Source: Rhodopseudomonas julia
GTDB taxonomy: Bacteria > Pseudomonadota > Alphaproteobacteria > Rhizobiales > Afifellaceae
Assembly (NCBI RefSeq): GCF_030813515.1
Contig: NZ_JAUSUK010000002.1
Location: 1,178,001 to 1,242,000 of the forward strand
Direction: 5' to 3'
Length of the DNA stretch: 64,000 nt
Shown: positions 61,449 to 64,000 of the stretch, one piece after another
Numbering within the stretch: position 1 is the stretch's first letter
Layout: the number at the start of each line of letters is the position of its first letter
Program-made: the position numbers and the translations under genes
The notes under the pieces: model-generated
The model's database searches: none
What the model saw: only the letters and a program-made list of their open reading frames with translations
Told to the model about the DNA's origin: nothing

Positions 61449-61671
61449 GAGCGAGACCGAGAAGCGTCGCCTAGGCCATTCGGGTCGCTCTTGCAGGCTG
61501 GCTGCAGTTTCGGCTGGCCATGTCGCATTCGCGCAGTGGCAGATTTCTAGACAATCTGGCTATCTCATATGTTCCATAATGCATCTTATGCGAATCACGG
61601 TATTGCGCTGAGGCGCGTTCAGTCTGCTCTTCCCCTTGGCGCGCAGCCTGCGTAGCGCTAAGGCACTCCCC

Positions 61672-62505
61672 ATGTCAGACCAGCGCCCCATCGATCGTCT
61701 CATCTCCGTTATGGCCAACCTGCGTGACCCTGAACGCGGCTGTCCGTGGGATGTGAAGCAGGATTTCTCATCCATCGCGCCCTACACGATCGAGGAAGCC
61801 TATGAAGTTGCCGACGCGATCGAGCGTGCCGATCTCGAAGATCTGCGCGAGGAGCTCGGTGATCTCCTCTTGCAGGTCGTGTTCCACGCCCGCATGGCCG
61901 AGGAAGCCGGCGCCTTCGCCTTCGACGACGTCGCCGATGCGATCGTGGACAAGATGGTCCGACGCCACCCGCATGTCTTCGGCGATGGCACGGCCGCCGA
62001 CCCGGCCGCGGTTAAAGTCCGCTGGGATGAGATCAAGGCTGAGGAAAAAGCCCGGCGCCGCGAAAAGCGGCTGCGTCAGGGTCTTCCCGCCGATCCCGGG
62101 CTCTTGGCGGACGTGCCGCGCAGTTTTCCCGGTCTTCTGCAGGCGTTCAAGATGCAGGAGAAAGCCGCGAAGGTCGGTTTTGACTGGCCTGATGTTTCGG
62201 GCGCTGTCGACAAGCTCAAGGAAGAGATCGTAGAGGTCGAGGCGGAAATCGCCGCTGATGATCGCGAGCGGCTGGCCGGCGAGATCGGCGACGCCTTGTT
62301 CGCTATGGTTAACGTCGCTCGCAAAAGCGGAATCGACCCCGACGCCGCGTTGCGGCGCACGAACGAAAAATTCCGCCGTCGTTTCGAAGCTGTCGAACAC
62401 GGGCTGTCGGAGGGCGGCCGATCCATGAAAGACGCCACGCTCGATGAGATGGAAGCGCTGTGGCAGGCCGCGAAATCGCGCGAAGGCGCGCTCGGATCCG
62501 ACTAA
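61672..62505 (+). CDS. mazG: Nucleoside triphosphate pyrophosphohydrolase MazG
   Basis: MazG hydrolyses (d)NTPs to monophosphates and pyrophosphate and helps clear abnormal nucleotides. The 277-residue protein carries two MazG domains. The first has LRDPERGCPWDVKQDFSSI and EEAYEVADAI ... DLREELGDLLLQVVFHARMAEE; the second has KLKEEIVEVEAEIA and EIGDALFAMVNVAR, which keeps the acidic metal-binding residues. The ATG at 61672 is preferred to an in-frame start at 61636. Its end overlaps hflX by four bases on the opposite strand. Confidence 0.95.
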   Translation: MSDQRPIDRLISVMANLRDPERGCPWDVKQDFSSIAPYTIEEAYEVADAIERADLEDLREELGDLLLQVVFHARMAEEAGAFAFDDVADAIVDKMVRRHPHVFGDGTAADPAAVKVRWDEIKAEEKARRREKRLRQGLPADPGLLADVPRSFPGLLQAFKMQEKAAKVGFDWPDVSGAVDKLKEEIVEVEAEIAADDRERLAGEIGDALFAMVNVARKSGIDPDAALRRTNEKFRRRFEAVEHGLSEGGRSMKDATLDEMEALWQAAKSREGALGSD

Positions 62506-63887
62506 GCGGTCTGTGCTTCCTTCGGCACGTTGAGCGTCACGCCGTCGCCTCGCGCACGTTCCTGCAGCTTCTGAAGACGCCCGCTCGGCAGACGCACAAC
62601 GAGGCGCGTTTCGCCTGTCTTGGGGTCGTCGGAACGTGAAAGAACTTCGCCGTTGTCATAGAGCCAGGCGGCTTCGCCCGACCGGGCGGCCTGGAAAACC
62701 ACCTCAACGACGGCGCGTTCCTTAAACAGGCGCTCTTCCAGCACATGGAGGAGATCGGACAACCCCTCGCCCGTCAGCGCTGAAACAACGACCTTGTCCG
62801 TCGCTCCGGCCGCCTTGCGCCTGAGCGCCTCGGCGACATCGGCGTCGAGAAGATCGATCTTGTTCCAGACCTCCACGAGACGCGGGTCGGACCCCGCTTC
62901 GATCCCAAGCTCGGACAGCACCTCGTTGACGTCTTCCGCCTCCGCCTGAGCATCCGGCGATGCGATGTCTCTGACATGAACGATGAGGTCGGCGTCGAGG
63001 ACCTCTTCGAGCGTCGCTCGAAACGCTTCCACGAGGGACGTCGGCAGATGCGAGATGAAGCCGACCGTGTCGGAGATGATCAGTGTTTCGCCATGCGGCA
63101 GGCCGACCCGCCGCATTGTCGGATCAAGCGTGGCAAAAAGCTGATCTTCGGCGTGGACCGCGGCACCCGTCAGATGATTGAAGAGCGTCGACTTGCCGGC
63201 ATTGGTGTAGCCGACAAGCGCTGCGACCGGATAAGGCACCCGCTGGCGCTTGGCACGGTGAACGCTGCGCGTATTGCGGACGCTCTCCAGCTGTTTCTCG
63301 ATACGTCGAATGCGGTCCTGGATCTGGCGTCGGTCGGCCTCGATCTGCGTCTCTCCGGGTCCGCCGAGGAAGCCAAAACCGCCGCGCTGACGCTCAAGGT
63401 GCGTCCATGAACGAACGAGCCGGCTCTTCTGGTAATTGAGGTGGGCCAATTCCACCTGCAGCGTGCCTTCCTTGGTGTGAGCACGCTCACCGAAGATTTC
63501 GAGAATGAGGCCGGTTCTGTCGAGGATCTTGACGTTCCACGCCCGCTCCAGATTGCGCTGCTGGATGGGTGTGATCGGATGATCGATGATGACGAGGCCC
63601 GTCGCCAGCGTCCGCACGAGAACGGACAATTCCTCGACCTTGCCCGGGCCGAACAGTGTCGCCGGCGTCGCTTTTCGTAGAGGGACGGCAAGGGCCTCGG
63701 CAACGTCGAGCTTGATTGCTTCGGCCAGGCCGATCGCTTCCGCCCGGCGCGCCTCCGGTGGCCGTTGCTGGGTCGCCTCATCTTCACGCCCGCGCATCTC
63801 CGGTAAAAGTATGAGCGCCCGAGACATGTCGGGCGCATCATCTGGTCCGGTTTCCAGGTCGAGCGTGTTGCGGTCTTTGGGTTGCAA
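62502..63887 (-). CDS. hflX: GTPase HflX
   Basis: HflX is a ribosome-binding GTPase that rescues stalled or heat-damaged ribosomes. The 461-residue protein has the N-terminal HflX domain (ATLFGPGKVEEL), the glycine-rich motif GGFGFLGGPGETQIEADRR, and a G domain with G1 GYTNAGKST, G3 DTVGF and G4 NKID. The start is TTG at 63885-63887, only five bases after the hfq stop, the usual hfq-hflX arrangement, so the two are co-transcribed. Confidence 0.95.
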   Translation of the reverse strand: MQPKDRNTLDLETGPDDAPDMSRALILLPEMRGREDEATQQRPPEARRAEAIGLAEAIKLDVAEALAVPLRKATPATLFGPGKVEELSVLVRTLATGLVIIDHPITPIQQRNLERAWNVKILDRTGLILEIFGERAHTKEGTLQVELAHLNYQKSRLVRSWTHLERQRGGFGFLGGPGETQIEADRRQIQDRIRRIEKQLESVRNTRSVHRAKRQRVPYPVAALVGYTNAGKSTLFNHLTGAAVHAEDQLFATLDPTMRRVGLPHGETLIISDTVGFISHLPTSLVEAFRATLEEVLDADLIVHVRDIASPDAQAEAEDVNEVLSELGIEAGSDPRLVEVWNKIDLLDADVAEALRRKAAGATDKVVVSALTGEGLSDLLHVLEERLFKERAVVEVVFQAARSGEAAWLYDNGEVLSRSDDPKTGETRLVVRLPSGRLQKLQERARGDGVTLNVPKEAQTA

Positions 63888-63892
63888 ACAGC

Positions 63893-64000
63893 CTATCCGT
63901 TGTCGTCTTCAGGTTCGAACAACTGCACCGGCTGATTGGGCATCACCGTGGAAATCGCATGCTTGTAGACAAGCTGCGAATGCCCATCACGCCTTAGAAG
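63893..64000 (-). CDS. hfq: RNA chaperone Hfq, C-terminal part (5' end outside the window)
   Basis: The last 35 codons of hfq run off the window end. The visible protein reads [20 protein letters not shown] and continues [15 protein letters not shown]. It includes the Sm2 motif YKHAIST with the conserved lysine and histidine of the poly-U-binding pore. Hfq pairs small RNAs with their targets. The acidic C-terminal tail is short, as in alphaproteobacteria. It is too short for a long open-frame search, but the reading frame, stop and hflX linkage leave little doubt. Confidence 0.95.
   Translation of the reverse strand, partial: LLRRDGHSQLVYKHAISTVMPNQPVQLFEPEDDNG

Overview
The window reads as chromosomal DNA of a GC-rich alphaproteobacterium, most likely Hyphomicrobiales (Rhizobiales) and probably marine or salt-tolerant. 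The evidence is the order glmU-glmS-DUF502, recG/sdhE-mfd and hfq-hflX/mazG, a one-step phosphatidylcholine synthase, an IalB-type periplasmic protein, a NodT-type outer-membrane lipoprotein, and genes for ectoine breakdown and glycine betaine uptake. Species cannot be named from the sequence alone. There is no prophage, insertion sequence, CRISPR array or rRNA operon. Coding density is high and composition looks even throughout.

Layout. 1-2111 (minus): an RND efflux operon, the periplasmic adaptor followed by the pump, which is cut by the window start. 2405-2480: tRNA-Lys with its own promoter. 2594-13725: a DMT exporter, then envelope-precursor and DNA-repair housekeeping genes (glmU, glmS, DUF502, recG, sdhE, mfd). 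13722-14850: a divergent MerR regulator and small CDF metal exporter with a textbook MerR operator between them. 14874-26095: mixed single genes (FrnE-like oxidoreductase, YejA-like peptide-binding protein, IalB, Nramp Mn transporter, HspQ, lipid A-type acyltransferase, AEC carrier, UbiH-like hydroxylase, phosphatidylcholine synthase, TerC, quinone oxidoreductase). 26327-35182: ectoine catabolism (doeB divergent from doeD-doeA) followed by a complete four-gene PotADBC-type ABC importer. 35262-35759: an Hsp20 gene with a sigma-32-like promoter and a structured leader. 36046-41119: an emrA-emrB-nodT-tetR tripartite efflux operon. 41245-42420: a lipoprotein alpha/beta hydrolase. 42525-46136: a glycine betaine importer in which ATPase and permease are one fused protein, followed by its binding protein. 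46202-47893: an unusual HAD phosphatase fused to a HerA-like ATPase. 48125-51544: epimerase, AGCS amino-acid symporter and a small membrane protein. 51657-51746: tRNA-Ser. 52128-59284: a tightly packed block rlpA-dacC-tmk-holB-metG-tatD-phnP-like. 59425-61448: KtrAB potassium uptake. 61672-64000: mazG convergent with hflX, and the tail of hfq.

Shared theme. Several systems bear on osmotic and envelope stress: KtrAB for potassium, a betaine importer, ectoine use as a nutrient, two tripartite pumps, and small heat-shock proteins. The parts most worth a second look are the ProV-ProW fusion with a DUF2628-like insert, the HAD-HerA fusion protein, the Pot-type importer tied to ectoine genes, the Hsp20 leader RNA, and several sharp palindromes in promoter regions.
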